From positions 62,134,397-62,198,396 of the forward strand of contig OY804588.1 in the NCBI GenBank assembly GCA_963680875.1: 64,000 nucleotides of DNA. The letters run 5' to 3'. Source of the stretch: Bathymodiolus brooksi (taxonomy: Eukaryota > Mollusca > Bivalvia > Mytilida > Modiolidae). Position numbers and translations under genes: made by a program. Positions 23,786 through 36,579 of this stretch are shown in pieces (positions within the stretch are counted from its first letter, which is position 1; each line of letters begins with the position of its first letter). Under the pieces are notes generated by a model, which saw only the letters and a program-made list of their open reading frames with translations, had not been told where the DNA came from and made no database searches.

Positions 23786-24937
23786 GATGGTCGACAGGTA
23801 AACTGACACACAATGTTTTCACTACATGTAATAATCGAGTAGACCTTTCACCTTCCAGTATTATGGAGAGAATAAATTTTATTCCGAATGTTTATTGTTA
23901 ATTAAATATTTTATTCTGTTCAAAATTTTAAATTATAGTTCAAATTTGTTTTAGTTTTGTTTTAAAATACTATATAATTATATAACTCACCAAACTTTGA
24001 ATATCTTCGATTCTGTTTCCCGAAAAAAAAGATTTTTTTCTTATAACAACCTGTTGAATATTGATCTATAGATTTCAAAATGTTCAAATTAAAACATATT
24101 TTCTGTTGAAATGTCTACATATGACTTCCTGGTTAGTCCGCTCCCCAATTGAATTGTTTAAAAATGAACATTAATACCTAGTATTTCTATAGCCTTTGTC
24201 AATTAAATGACATGTATTCAAAAAGAAAAACGAGTTACGTTAATTTTTAGCTAATATCAATTGAAGTGACGAAGAATAAAGTTTCCATTACATGGGTAGT
24301 TGGGGAAATTTGGTCTTTATATTTCGTTGAAAAATCTTTCTAAATATACAAATGTATATATAGTATGTTTTTTTTTATCGTACATGTAATCGAAAAACTT
24401 TTTGATAACGAATATTTACGTACGAATAACAGTTATGGGTAATGACGTCAGAGAGATGAACACATCTTTCTTCTTTTTTTATTATTTTTAGATGAGTAAA
24501 GATGAATACGAATGTATGTAGTAGCTCTACATGTTAAGTGGGATACGTTCCAATCAGATATATAAGCTGAACCAAAATCGTCCAATTTACAAAACAATAC
24601 GGATGTCTGAGGCCGTGCTTTCGAAAGTATCCTAAGATTTTATCATGTGGATAATTTCACGAATCTATCTTAAGTCTGACTTTAGTCTGTCTTAAGAACC
24701 ATTTCAGCTATATCGCGAATACCTAGATTTATAGGAGAGGAAAGACCCGGTCCGATCCAGTGACGAAGTGGCGTCTGGGTACATTGGGTAGTTGTCTGGA
24801 TAAACACTTGTGGTGGATATCTGGCTGCGAACCCACATTTATGGTGTTAGGTTTATGGTCAGGAGTTAACCCATCGGCCACACAGATCCTATAATATTAA
24901 TAACAACTCTTTTGATATGAATGTTTACTCTGGGGAT

Positions 24938-25170
24938 ACTCGAGGCCGTCGTGGTCATGATCGTATGGTATCCACTAACGTTGTGAGTTCGAATCCCACT
25001 CAGGTGAGGTGTACTCATACAACATTCTATGATGAATTTGGCGGTGATTTGCGGCAGGTCGGTGGTTTTCTCCAGTACTACGGGTTCCTCCACCAATAAA
25101 ACTGACTGCCACGATATAACTGAAATATTGCTGAAAGTGGCGTTAAACACCATAAACCAAACCATCTCGG
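24938..25170 (+). repeat. SINE family 1 copy
   Basis: Head GAGGCCGTCGTGGTCATGAT, B box GAGTTCGAATCCCAC, body GTCGGTGGTTTTCTCC, tail ATATAACTGAAATATTGCTG then GGCGTTAAACACCATAAAC. The head has a deletion relative to the copy at 39058. Confidence 0.88.
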
Positions 25171-25199
25171 GCCTCGGAGTACTTTCCAACAAAGATTTC

Positions 25200-25790
25200 A
25201 GGGAATATGTGTTGTTTAACGCCAAATGAGCAATGAACAATGTTCCAGTTACATCATGGGGGAGAATACGTTACATCATGGGGAGAATACGTTACATCAT
25301 GGGGAGAATACGTTACATCATGGAGAGAATACGTTACATCATGGGGAGAATACGTTACATCATGGGGAGAATACGTTACATCATGGGGAGAATACGTTAC
25401 ATCATGGGGAGAATACGTTACATTATGGAGAGAATACGTTACATCATGGGGAGAATACGTTACATCATGGGGAGAATACGTTACATCATGGGGAGAATAC
25501 GTTATAATTGATGTGATGATGATGTCCACTTTGTTGAATCTTTATTGTACTAGCTCACTGAAACAACAGCCCGTGGATATACGTGTTGCTCCACTCGGAC
25601 ACATTATCTTGATTCCGAGGCGACCAGTATTCACTCTTACCACTTAATCCTACGCGCTTAGCGGCAAAGAAGTAAACACCAACTGTATAGTTCTTGGTTT
25701 GACCCGACAGTGGCTCGAACACACGATATACCGCATTTGAGACAAGCACGCTAACCATTACATCACCGATGCGGTTATGAAAATGTGGAC
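25200..25790 (-). repeat. SINE family 2 copy containing a 21-bp array
   Basis: Plus-strand order is TTTAACGCCAAATGAGCAAT, the array (25250-25505), GATGATGATGTCCACTTTG, TAGCTCACTGAAACAACAG, then an inverted head with GGCTCGAACACACGATATAC and GCACGCTAACCATTACATCA. Full length apart from the array. Confidence 0.85.
25250..25505 (+). repeat. 21-bp tandem array, 12 units
   Basis: The unit is centred on CATCATGGGGAGAATAC followed by GTTA. Units 4 and 9 have GGAGAGAA variants. Because 21 is a multiple of three, open frames run through it on both strands; these are not genes. The unit is a modified piece of the surrounding SINE (ATATCATGGCGAGAACAAG then TTACAT in intact copies). Confidence 0.95.
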
Positions 25791-25993
25791 TGACCTTTTC
25801 ATAAAACAAATATAAAATAAAATAAAAGTTTATTGTTGAAAACTATAGTGTAAAAGTACTAGGAAGTTGTCCCATTGTCTTTGAGGAATCACATGTTTCG
25901 AAATGAGTAATTTTGTGAATAAATTGCGTACTTAATTGACTTGTGATAAAAATTTGATACATTTTTATTCACGGATGTTGTGAATCTGATTAC

Positions 25994-26901
25994 CAGAGGT
26001 GGATTTGGAGGGGGGCGTGCGGGGCGTGCGCCCCCCTAAAATTCGCAAAGCATATGTTATACAACGTTAATTAAGCAGTTCAACAAACAACTTTTTCATG
26101 AATGGTTAACTCGTGACCTGTAAGTCAAAATGAATAGTAATGATATTAGGAGTAAATTTGGGATATCATTCTAAAAAGCTCTACCCATTGATAAATGATC
26201 AGTATAATATTCGTCCGGATGAAGCTTTTCGTTTCGCCGTTGGTTCATTCATTGAAAACATATGATTCGTTCTTGTTTATTGACAAACAAAGGCGAATAT
26301 GTTAACATTAATGCTGCATGAAACGATTCTGATCATCTAATTTAGTTACGTTAGCTTATCAGAAATCAACAACAAGTTCATGTATTGACAATTTCCGCTT
26401 TTGTTTGTCTATAAACAAGAACGGTCGAATCATACGTTTTCAATGAATGAATCAAACGACGAAAAGAAAAGCTCCATCCGGACGGGCAGTATTAACTAGA
26501 ACCACCCGAAAGGACAAGCACCGAAAGTAAACTAAACCAATAGTTCTTTGAAAGGTTAAACTATCGTGATCGATCAGTCATGAGTTGAACAATTCGCATC
26601 ACGGTTGCTAAAGAAAAGTTTTACTTTAGGTTCTTATAATCTGACAAAAACATACTGTTAACAATTATCCGACAAAATTAAGACTCAAAGTCAAGCTTTT
26701 TTGGTCTGATAAAAATGGTGTGGTTGGTTCAAAATTATCGTTAAAATAAATGTCTGTAATTCCTCAAAGCTCCAGAGTTTCCAGGGGGCCCCTGGGCCCC
26801 CTACCAGGGCTCTGCCTTGGACCCGCTGGGGACCTTAAGCGGTCCCCAGACCCCTCGCCTACTCACGCCCCCCCTAACCACAAATCCTGGATCCGCCCCT
26901 G
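25994..26901. mobile_element. hAT-like non-autonomous element, 5-bp TSD
   Basis: Ends are CAGAGGTGGATTTGGAGG on the left and CCTGGATCCGCCCCTG on the right, an imperfect inverted pair. ATTAC is duplicated on both sides (25989-25993 and 26902-26906), and the site is empty in copy 1. C-rich subterminal blocks (GCGCCCCCCTAAAATT; CACGCCCCCCCTAACC) match the small element at 39549-39732. No transposase frame. Confidence 0.8.
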
Positions 26902-27369
26902 ATTACCCCCCTTGTTCGAATAAAATTTGAAACGGAATGCGAACTGTGTAAAGAAAAAAATAAGAATATAGAGATATTTATATCCTGTTGACTCAAATGT
27001 GTAACAGATAAAAGACATTCTATACAATATGAAATGTATCATATATACCATAACCTATTTTTTTTAATTTATTTCTCTGTAAGTCGCCAGAGTCAAATTT
27101 CTTGAGGTTTGTCACCCTATTGTTTAAATTTCCTGGAATAGATCAATTCTAGGAAAAAATAAAATGTCGAAACATATTTGTACCAAAATTACCCAAGAAT
27201 GATCTCAATCAAAGATTTAATAGTAAGAAGTCATTCAGGAGGTGAATACAATTAAGGTCTTAGTTAACAATGCTTCCTTTTGCTATCAAAAGTGGGGTAT
27301 TTGGTTCTTAAAAGTATGAATTTATAGCTTATAACTTTTAATGCACTATACGAGTAACATTGATTTCAA

Positions 27370-27480
27370 TTACTAAGATTTTCCGCAAAAAAGAAGAAGA
27401 AAACCCAACAAAAAACACCCCAAAAAACCAACAAAAAACCAACAAAAACCCCCCAAAAAACCCCAAAAAAAAAAAAAATA
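27370..27480 (+). repeat. A/C-rich low-complexity stretch
   Basis: Runs of AAAAAACCCC-type sequence. It differs in length and order from the paralogous 34440-34510, so it is unstable. Confidence 0.8.
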
Positions 27481-27542
27481 CCGCCTTCAAAATGACAACC
27501 GTTGTTTTCCATGTACAGGAGCTAGGGTTATGATGTTTAAAG

Positions 27543-27760
27543 CCGCAAGTCACTGACAAACGTTATCACATAACTCACAACTTTAGTGGTGTTATGCACT
27601 GATTGCACAGGTAGTTGTAAATCCAACTACCATATGATCACGGCCACTTAACTAGAGTAAGATTTAGAAGAAGTTTAATTATGTTCTTACCATCTTCATT
27701 ACTAGTTATTACATCTACGGGTTATAAATCCAACTACCATTCGAACAAGACCACGACGAC
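27543..27760 (-). repeat. SINE family 1 fragment, rearranged
   Basis: GCCGCAAGTCACTGACAAAC and TTAGTGGTGTTATGCACTG then GTAAATCCAACTACCATATG. A second head piece (TATAAATCCAACTACCATTC then CACGACGACCC) follows 100 bp later. This matches the copy 1 fragment with a local duplication. Confidence 0.65.
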
Positions 27761-27832
27761 CCATTTCCATGTACAAGCGGGCCTTTCTGTCAAATCGGGT
27801 CAAATCAGGCCAAATCTGACACGTGAAATAGA

Positions 27833-28044
<212 letters not shown>

Positions 28045-28678
28045 TAAAGTTAAGCGAGAAATATTTCAGTTTTATTCGTGACAAAAGTTTACAAACAGTA
28101 TATACAAAGAAAGTGTGTAAAGGGGAAGGGGGGGTTCTGATTTATGAAGCAGGAAAAAACTTCCACGCACTGATATATTTTTCCATTGACTATGGAATTT
28201 TTTTATTGATCTAGTGTCTGTGGGATATATACAATGTTTAAGTAAAGCGAGTGATTTTGTCAGTTAATATTATTAAAATTATATGTTATAATCGTATAGT
28301 TTTCGAAGACAAGACAATACAAAATCCGCATTTCATCTATCGGAACGTCTTGTTGATTATTGATCATTAATATTATCAGTTTCATCTTTATCGTGAATTA
28401 TGTTTTATGTATTCGATTAAAATGTTTCATTACCTTTCTGTCATTTTAGATCATTTTTTGAAAAAAAATCCAGTTTTTTTTGTTTCCTCATTTTCTCCTA
28501 CCCTTTTTCTCCTTTCTCCCTTCCCCCTGTCCTCCCCCTCATATATAACTCTAATTGTCAATAGGGTCGATGAAATAGTAAAGAAACTTTATTGAAAATA
28601 AATATGTGAAAAACATGTAATCAGAAAGTTAAAAAGGGTGGATAATTCCGTGTCACGAGCGCCTGCATGTGTGACAGT

Positions 28679-29218
28679 ATACACTTATTGACTTTTAATG
28701 AGGTCTACTCATGACTATGCGGACCTTGTCAATGATTGATTGACCGAGGCCAACGGCCGAGGTTAATCAATCATTGACCAGGTCCGTATAGTCATGAGTA
28801 GACTGAAATTAAAAGTCAATAACTGCTTGATTAAATAATAAGGAATTTTTCAAACTTTTCAACAGTATATTCAACAAAATAGGCTATAATTGTTTTATCA
28901 TTTTTCACTATTATTATTTAAATATTAAAATTTTGAAAATTTTATCATTTTGAAATTTTATAAAAATTTTGATTTTTTTAAAATTAATGAAATTTTAAAT
29001 TTTTAAATTTTTGAAATGTTTGAAATTTTTTGAATTTTGAATTTGAAAATTTTCACCTTTTTTTTGCATCTTGACTTTGGTTGGTCGGTGGGCAAGCCCG
29101 AATATACCTCACGCGAGGTGTACTCACTGCACGCGAGGTGTACTCACTCTGAGGTAGAGTTGAGAAAATGCTGTTTAGGCCAATCAGAAAAAGCAAAATT
29201 CCTTATCATTTTATAATA
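28679..29218. mobile_element. Insertion with 140-bp palindrome, copy 2
   Basis: Absent from copy 1, where GACAGT runs directly into CAGGTTAATTG. Starts with a near-perfect hairpin, TTATTGACTTTTAAT ... ATTAAAAGTCAATAA (28685-28822), whose loop is CGAGGCCAACGGCCGAG. A/T-rich filler follows. AATAAGGAATTTTTC and its inverse AAAATTCCTTAT bracket the filler. No ORF. Probably one or two nested MITEs. Confidence 0.6.
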
Positions 29219-29663
29219 ATCAGGTTAATTGACACAATGCTTATGTAATATAATAATCGAGTAGACCTTTAACATACACATAGAACTGATGGTCGACAGG
29301 TAAATTGACACACGATGTTTACACTACATATAATAATCGAGTAGACCTTTCACCTTCCAGTATTATGGCGAGAACAAATTTTATTCCGAATGTTTATTGT
29401 TAATTAAATATTTTATTCTGCTAAAAAATGTTAATTCTAGTTAATATTTGTTTCAGTTTTGTTTTATAATACTATTTTATTATATAACTCACCAAACTTT
29501 TGAATGTCTTCGATACCGTTTCCCGATTATTATTTTTTATAACAACCTGTTGAATATCGTTCTATAGATTTCAAAATGTTCAAATTAAAATATATTTTCT
29601 ATTGAAATGTCTACACTATGACTTCCTGGTTAGTTCGCTCCCCAATTGAATTATTTAAAAATG

Positions 29664-31008
29664 ATAATTACACCTTATATAAGAATGCTGGATTGGTTAA
29701 TAGCCGTGATATTTTTTTACAAATTCAGGGCTTGCATTGTGACTTTGCAGAATTTTTACTTCATGTAGGTGTATTTGCATAAAATTTACCTTTTTTTCAT
29801 GGTATTTGCAAAATCGTATTTGCCGTTTTTACCCTTTACCAAGAAGTTTGTAACAAAATTTGTAAAACGTTTTCAGTTGTGCGTTTTATGTAACATCATT
29901 CGGTAGAATTAAACAGATACATTATCACTGTGTACAAACTGACCCGGCAAAAAATGTTTGGACTCGTGCATATCTAATTCCGGAACGGAACCGGACTGTA
30001 AGAAGGCAAGAATTCTGTTTATTTATTTGTTTTTTGCATGAACTTGGGGGAAATAAATGCTTTATTAACCATTTCCTGCTGTCAGATGAAACATTTTGGC
30101 TATGTCATCGTATATTAATTGAGAAATAAGCGATAATGTGCCGCAAAATGACGACAAGCTTGACCCCAACCCCGAATTTCGCTCAGTTTCTCTTTGAATT
30201 GCTCACATTGAATGGAACGAAATGTATTGAAGGAACGATTGATGAATAAAGATGACCAGAATCGTCACTTTGTGCTTTTAATTATTGATATAAGTAAGCA
30301 CGGGGCGAAAGAAATGGGTCATGTCAAAATGACAGGACCCGGTTTTGTTCCAAAAAAATTTATGAACAAACAGGAACCAAAGCAACAGAAATCCACAGCC
30401 ACCATTGTTAATACTGTGATACAACATTTCCACAATTCGATGACTTAATAAAACATTCTAGAGAAAATCATCCGTACCATTGTTATTACTGCAAAGCAAC
30501 CTTCGTCCTATTTGAAGAAGTAATAAAACACTCGACGGAAAACCACGGCTCACTAATGTTGAAAGTTAAATACCTTGAACTGAATCCATAGGAAATAAAG
30601 GCTTTGGTTCCTGTTTAATTACACCGAATATCATTTAGAACACTGGCTAAATAAATAATACCTTTTGTTTGTCGTTTTCAGGACCTAACATAATCACTGT
30701 ATACAAACTGACCCGGCAAAAAATGTTTGGACTCGTGCCTATCTAATTCCGGAACGGAACCGGACTGTAAGAAGGTAAGAAGAAGGTACGAATTCTGTTT
30801 ATTTATTTGTTTTTTGCATGAACTTGGGGGAAATAAATGCTTTATTAACCATTTCCTGCTGTCAGATGAAACATTTTGGCTATGTCATCGTATATTAATT
30901 CTTGAGACTAAATTTCCCTCGCCATTCGGCTCGGGAAATTTTCCGTCTCTCGACTGGTATTTTTCGCAAATACCCCTCCCAAACATGATATATCTGTATA
31001 AAATTAAA
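29664..31008 (+). mobile_element. Insertion carrying a decayed zinc-finger ORF, copy 2
   Basis: Absent from copy 1 (24170). Contains two direct copies, about 200 bp each (29926-30125 and 30703-30902), of a block with GACCCGGCAAAAAATGTTTG, CCGGAACGGAACCGGACTG and TGACATTTTGGCTATG-like sequence. The ORF below sits between them. No terminal inverted repeats seen; it could be a piece of a larger element. Confidence 0.5.
30212..30591 (+). pseudogene. Decayed C2H2-like zinc-finger ORF, copy 2
   Basis: An ATG opens a basic region (KDDQNRHFVLLIIDISKHGA, then GFVPKK). The frame must shift once near 30415 to continue as CDTTFPQFDDLIKHSRENH, then HCYYCKATFVLFEEVIKHS with a final H in TENH, then LKVKYLELNP and TAG. 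The last finger fits CxxC-x12-H-x4-H. From memory, this arrangement followed by a Leu-Glu-Leu stretch resembles the N-terminus of the ZnF/YqaJ-type family whose middle part appears at 17874-18820. Broken by the frameshift in both duplicates. Confidence 0.5.
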
Positions 31009-31781
31009 ACCTAGTATTTATATAGTCTTTGTCAATTAAATGGCATGTATTCAAAAAGAGAAATGAGTTACGTAATGATCTATTTTTAGCTAATATTAAT
31101 TGAAGTGACGAAGAATCAATTTTCCAGTACATGATGGGTAGTTGGGGAAATTTAGTCTTTATATTTCGTTGAAAAATCTTTCTAAATATACAAATGTATA
31201 TATAGTATGTTTTTTTTTATCGTACTTGTAATCGAAAAACTTTTTGATAACGAATATTTACGTACGAATAACAGTTATGGGTAATGACGTCAGAGAGATG
31301 AACACATCTTTCTTCTTTTTTTTTATTATTCTTAGATGAGGAAAGATGAATACGAATGTATGTAGTAGCTCTACATGTTAAGTGGGATACGTTCCAATCA
31401 GATATATAAGCTGAACCAAAATCGTCCAATTTACAAAACAATACGGATGTCTGAGGCCGTGCTTTCGAAAGTATCCTAAGACTTTATCATGTGGATAATT
31501 TCACGAATCTATCTTAAGTCTGACTTTAGTCTGTCTTAAGAACCATTTCAGCTATATCGCGAATACCTAGATTTATAGGAGAGGAAAGACCCGGTCCGAT
31601 CCAGTGACGAAGTGGCGTCTGGGTACATTGGGTAGTTGTCTGGATAAACACTTGTGGTGGATATCTGGCTGCGAACCCACATTTATGGTGTTAGGTTTGT
31701 GGTCAGGAGTTAACCCATCGGCCACACAGATCCTATAATATTAATAACAACTCTTTTGATATGAATGTTTACTCTGGGGAT

Positions 31782-32014
31782 ACTCGAGGCCGTCGTGGTC
31801 ATGATCGTATGGTATCCACTAACGTTGTGAGTTCGAATCCCACTCAGGTGAGGTGTACTCATACAACATTCTATGATGAATTTGGCGGTGATTTGCGACA
31901 GGTCGGTGGTTTTCTCCAGTACTACGGGTTCCTCCACCAATAAAACTGACTGCCACGATATAACTGAAATATTGCTGAAAGTGGCGTTAAACACCATAAA
32001 CCAAACCATCTCGG
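31782..32014 (+). repeat. SINE family 1 copy (duplicate of 24938)
   Basis: Same as the copy at 24938-25170, with one visible change (GCGGCAGG to GCGACAGG). Confidence 0.88.
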
Positions 32015-32043
32015 GCCTCGGAGTACTTTCCAACAAAGATTTC

Positions 32044-32803
32044 AGGGAATATGTGTTGTTTAACGCCAAATGAGCAATGAACAATGTTCCAGTTACATCA
32101 TGGGGGAGAATACGTTACATCATGGGGAGAATACGTTACATCATGGGGAGAATACGTTACATCATGGAGAGAATACGTTACATCATGGGGAGAATACGTT
32201 ACATCATGGGGAGAATACGTTACATCATGGGGAGAATACGTTACATCATGGGGAGAATACGTTACATCATGGAGAGAATACGTTACATCATGGGGAGAAT
32301 ACGTTACATCATGGGGAGAATACGTTACATCATGGGGAGAATACGTTACATCATGGGTAGAATACGTTACATCATGGGGAGAATACGTTACATCATGGAG
32401 AGAATACGTTACATCATGGGGAGAATACGTTACATCATGGGGAGAATACGTTACATCATGGGGAGAATACGTTACATCATGGGGAGAATACGTTACATCA
32501 TGGGGAAAATACGTTATAATTGATGTGATGATGATGTCCACTTTGTTGAATCTTTATTGTACTAGCTCACTGAAACAACAGCCCGTGGATAGACGTGTTG
32601 CTCCACTCGGACACATTATCTTGATTCCGAGGCGACCAGTATTCACTCTTACCACTTAATCCTACGCGCTTAGCGGCAAAGAAGTAAACACCAACTGTAT
32701 AGTTCTTGGTTTGACCCGACAGTGGCTCGAACACACGATATACCGCATTTGAGACAAGCACGCTAACCATTACATCACCGATGCGGTTATGAAAATGTGG
32801 ACT
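32044..32803 (-). repeat. SINE family 2 copy containing a 20-unit array
   Basis: Duplicate of 25200-25790, longer only because of the array. Confidence 0.85.
32093..32515 (+). repeat. 21-bp tandem array, 20 units
   Basis: Same unit as at 25250. The GGAGAGAA variant occurs at units 4, 9 and 15, showing that a block of several units was duplicated together. Frames are open throughout but not genic. Confidence 0.95.
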
Positions 32804-33005
32804 GACCTTTTCATAAAACAAATATAAAATAAAATAAAAGTTTATTGTTGAAAACTATAGTGTAAAAGTACTAGGAAGTTGTCCCATTGTCTTTGAGGAA
32901 TCACATGTTTCGAAATGAGTAATTTTGTGAATAAATTGCGTACTTAATTGACTTGTGATAAAAATTTGATACATTTTTATTCACGGATGTTGTGAATCTG
33001 ATTAC

Positions 33006-33954
33006 CAGAGGCGGATTTGGAGGGGGCGTGCGGGGCGTGCGCCCCCCTAAAATTCGCAAAGCATATGTTATACAACGTTAATTAAGCAGTTCAACAAACA
33101 ACTTTTTCATGAATGGTTAACTCGTGACCTGTAAGTCAAAATGAATAGTAATGATATTAGGAGTAAATTTGGGATATCATTCTAAAAAGCTCTACCCATT
33201 GATAAATGATCAGTATAATGTCCGTCCGGATGAAGCTTTTCGTTTCGCCGTTGGTTCATTCATTGAAAACATATGATTCGTTCTTGTTTATTGACAAACA
33301 AAGGCGAATATGTTAACATTAATGCTGCATGAAACGATTCTGATCATCTAATTTAGTTACGTTAGCTTATCAGAAATCAACAACAAGTTCATGTATTGAC
33401 AATTTCCGCTTTTGTTTGTCTATAAACAAGAACGGTCGAATCATACGTTTTCAATGAATGAATCAAACGACGAAAAGAAAAGCTCCATCCGGACGGGCAG
33501 TATTAACTAGAACCACCCGAAAGGACAAGCACCGAAAGTACAGACCAATTAGTGAAATGAGGAATGCGTTAAAACTAAACCAATAGTTCTTTGAAAGGTT
33601 AAAATATCGTGATCGATCAGTCATGAGTTGAACAATTCGCATCACGGTTGCTAAAGAAAAGTTTTACTTTAGGTTCTTATAATCTGACAAAAACATACTG
33701 TTAACAATTATCCGACAAAATTAAGACTCAAAGTCAAGCTTTTTTGGTCTGATAAAAATGGTGTGGTTGGTTCAAAATTATCGTTCAAATAAATGTCTGT
33801 AATTCCTCAAAGCTCCAGAGTTTCCAGGGGGCTTCGCCCCCTGGGCCCCCTACCATGGCTCTGCCTTGGACCCGCTGGGGACCTTAAGCGGTCCCCAGAC
33901 CCCTCGCCTACTCACGCCCCCCCCCCCTAACCACAAATCCTGGATCCACCCCTG
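33006..33954. mobile_element. hAT-like non-autonomous element (duplicate of 25994)
   Basis: Begins CAGAGGCGGATTTGG and ends GGATCCACCCCTG, flanked by ATTAC on both sides. It has a 33-bp stretch near 33541 that the copy 2 element lacks. Confidence 0.8.
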
Positions 33955-34582
33955 ATTACCCCCCTTGTTCGAATAAAATTTGAAACGGAATGCGAACTGT
34001 GTAAAGAAAAAAATAAGATTATAGAGATATTTATATCCTGTTGACTCAAATGTGTAACAGATAGAAGACATTCTATACAATATGAAATGTATCATATATA
34101 CCATAACCTATTTTTTTTAATTTATTTCTCTGTAAGTCGCCAGAGTCAAATTTCTTGAGGTTTGTCACCCTATTGTTTAAATTTCCTGGAATAGATCAAT
34201 TCTAGGAAAAAATAAAATGTCGAAACATATTTGTACCAAAATTACCCAAGAATGATCTCAATCAAAGATTTAATAGTAAGAAGTCATTCAGGAGGTGAAT
34301 ACAATTAAGGTCTTAGTTAACAATGCTTCCTTTTGCTATCAAAAGTGGGGTATTTGGTTCTTAAAAGTATGAATTTATAGCTTATAACTTTTAATGCACT
34401 ATACGAGTAACATTGATTTCAATTACTAAGATTTTCCGCAAAAAAGAAGAAGAAAACCCAACAAAAAACCCCCCAAAAAACCCAACAAAAAACCCAAAAA
34501 AACCCAAAACAAATAAAAATACCGCCTTCAAAATGACAACCGTTGTTTTCCATGTACAGGAGCTAGGGTTATGATGTTTAAA

Positions 34583-34760
34583 GCCGCAAGTCACTGACAC
34601 TGATTGCACAGGTAGTTGTAAATCCAACTACCATATGATCACGGCCACTTAACTAGAGTAAGATTTAGAAGAAGTTTAATTATGTTCTTACCATCTTCAT
34701 TACTAGTTATTACATCTACGAGTTATAAATCCAACTACCATTCGAACAAGACCACGACGA
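34583..34760 (-). repeat. SINE family 1 fragment (duplicate)
   Basis: Counterpart of 27543-27760 with a deletion joining GTCACTGACA to CTGATTGCACAGG. Confidence 0.65.
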
Positions 34761-34832
34761 CCCATTTCCATGTACAAGCGGGCCTTTCTGTCAAATCGGG
34801 TCAAATCAGGCCAAATCTGACACGTGAAATAG

Positions 34833-35029
<197 letters not shown>

Positions 35030-35663
35030 TAAAGTTAAGCGAGAAATATTTCAGTTTTATTCGTGACAAAAGTTTACAAACAGTATATACAAAGAAAGTG
35101 TGTAAAGGGGAAGGGGGGGTTCTGATTTATGAAGCAGGAAAAAACTTCCACGCACTGATATATTTTTCCATTGACTATGGAATTTTTTTATTGATCTAGT
35201 GTCTGTGGGATATATACAATGTTTAAGTAAAGCGAGTGATTTTGTCAGTTAATATTATTAAAATTATATGTTATAATCGTATAGTTTTCGAAGACAAGAC
35301 AATACAAAATCCGCATTTCATCTATCGGAACGTCTTGTTGATTATTGATCATTAATATTATCAGTTTCATCTTTATCGTGAATTATGTTTTATGTATTCG
35401 ATTAAAATGTTTCATTACCTTTCTGTCATTTTAGATCATTTTTTGAAAAAAAATCCAGTTTTTTTTGTTTCCTCATTTTCTCCTACCCTTTTTCTCCTTT
35501 CTCCCTTCCCCCTGTCCTCCCCCTCATATATAACTCTAATTGTCAATAGGGTCGATGAAATAGTAAAGAAACTTTATTGAAAATAAATATGTGAAAAACA
35601 TGTAATCAGAAAGTTAAAAAGGGTGGATAATTCCGTGTCACGAGCGCCTGCATGTGTGACAGT

Positions 35664-36234
35664 ATACACTTATTGACTTTTAATGAGGTCTACGCATGAC
35701 TATGCGGACCTTGTCAATGATTGATTGACCGAGGCCAACGGCCGAGGTTAATCAATCATTGACCAGGTCCGTATAGTCATGAGTAGACTGAAATTAAAAG
35801 TCAATAACTGCTTGATTAAATAATAAGGAATTTTTCAAACTTTTCAACAGTATATTCAACAAAATAGGCTATAATTGTTTTATCATTTTTCACTATTATT
35901 ATTTGAATATTAAAATTTTGAAAATTTTATCATTTTGAAATTTTATAAAAATTTTGATTTTTTTAAAATTAATGAAATTTTAAATTTTGAAATTTTTTGA
36001 AATTTTTTTTTAAATTTTGAAATTTCTTGAAAATTTTGAACTTTTTAAAAAAAAATTTGATTTTATAATTTTGAAATTTTTGAAATGTTTGAAATTTTTT
36101 GCATCTTGACTTTGGTTGGTCGGTGGGCAAGCCCGAAGATACCTCACGCGAGGTGTACTCACTCTGAGGTAGAGTTGAGAAAATGCTGTTTAGGCCAATC
36201 AGACAAAGCAAAATTCCTTATCATTTTATAATAA
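35664..36234. mobile_element. Insertion with 140-bp palindrome, copy 3
   Basis: Duplicate of 28679-29218. The A/T-rich filler is rearranged and longer around 35985-36090. Confidence 0.6.
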
Positions 36235-36579
36235 TCAGGTTAATTGACACAATGCTTATGTAATATAATAATCGAGTAGACCTTTAACATACACATAGAA
36301 CTGATGGTCGACAGGTAAATTGACACACGATGTTTACACTACACATAATAATCGAGTAGACCTTTCACCTTCCAGTATTATGGCGAGAACAAATTTTATT
36401 CCGAATGTTTATTGTTAATTAGATATTTTATTCTGCTCAAAAATGTTAATTCTAGTTAATATTTGTTTCAGTTTTGTTTTATAATACTATTTTATTATAT
36501 AACTCACCAAACTTTTGAATGTCTTCGATACCGTTTCCCGATTATTTTTTTTTATAACAACCTGTTGAATATCGTTCTA

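Larger units (their letters stand above)
16930..25895. repeat. Segmental tandem repeat, copy 1 of 3
   Basis: Begins at TTTCGAAATGAGTAATTTTG, as do copies 2 (25896) and 3 (32908). Removing the two transposons at 17052-19415 and about 21190-23780 leaves the same order of landmarks as the other copies: GATTACCCCCCTT, TTTCTCTGTAAGTCGCCAGA, a TGAT run, CAGGTTAATTGACACAATGC, CTTCCTGGTTAGT, a family 1 SINE, then a family 2 SINE with a 21-bp array. The first part (16930-24175) is more diverged from copies 2 and 3 than they are from each other. Confidence 0.85.

Noticed and set aside
25226..25647. Repeat-protein-like frames over the 21-bp arrays (also at 32070-32659 and 39083-39624)
   Set aside because: Same cause: a unit length divisible by three. 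The arrays lie inside a SINE and change length between copies.
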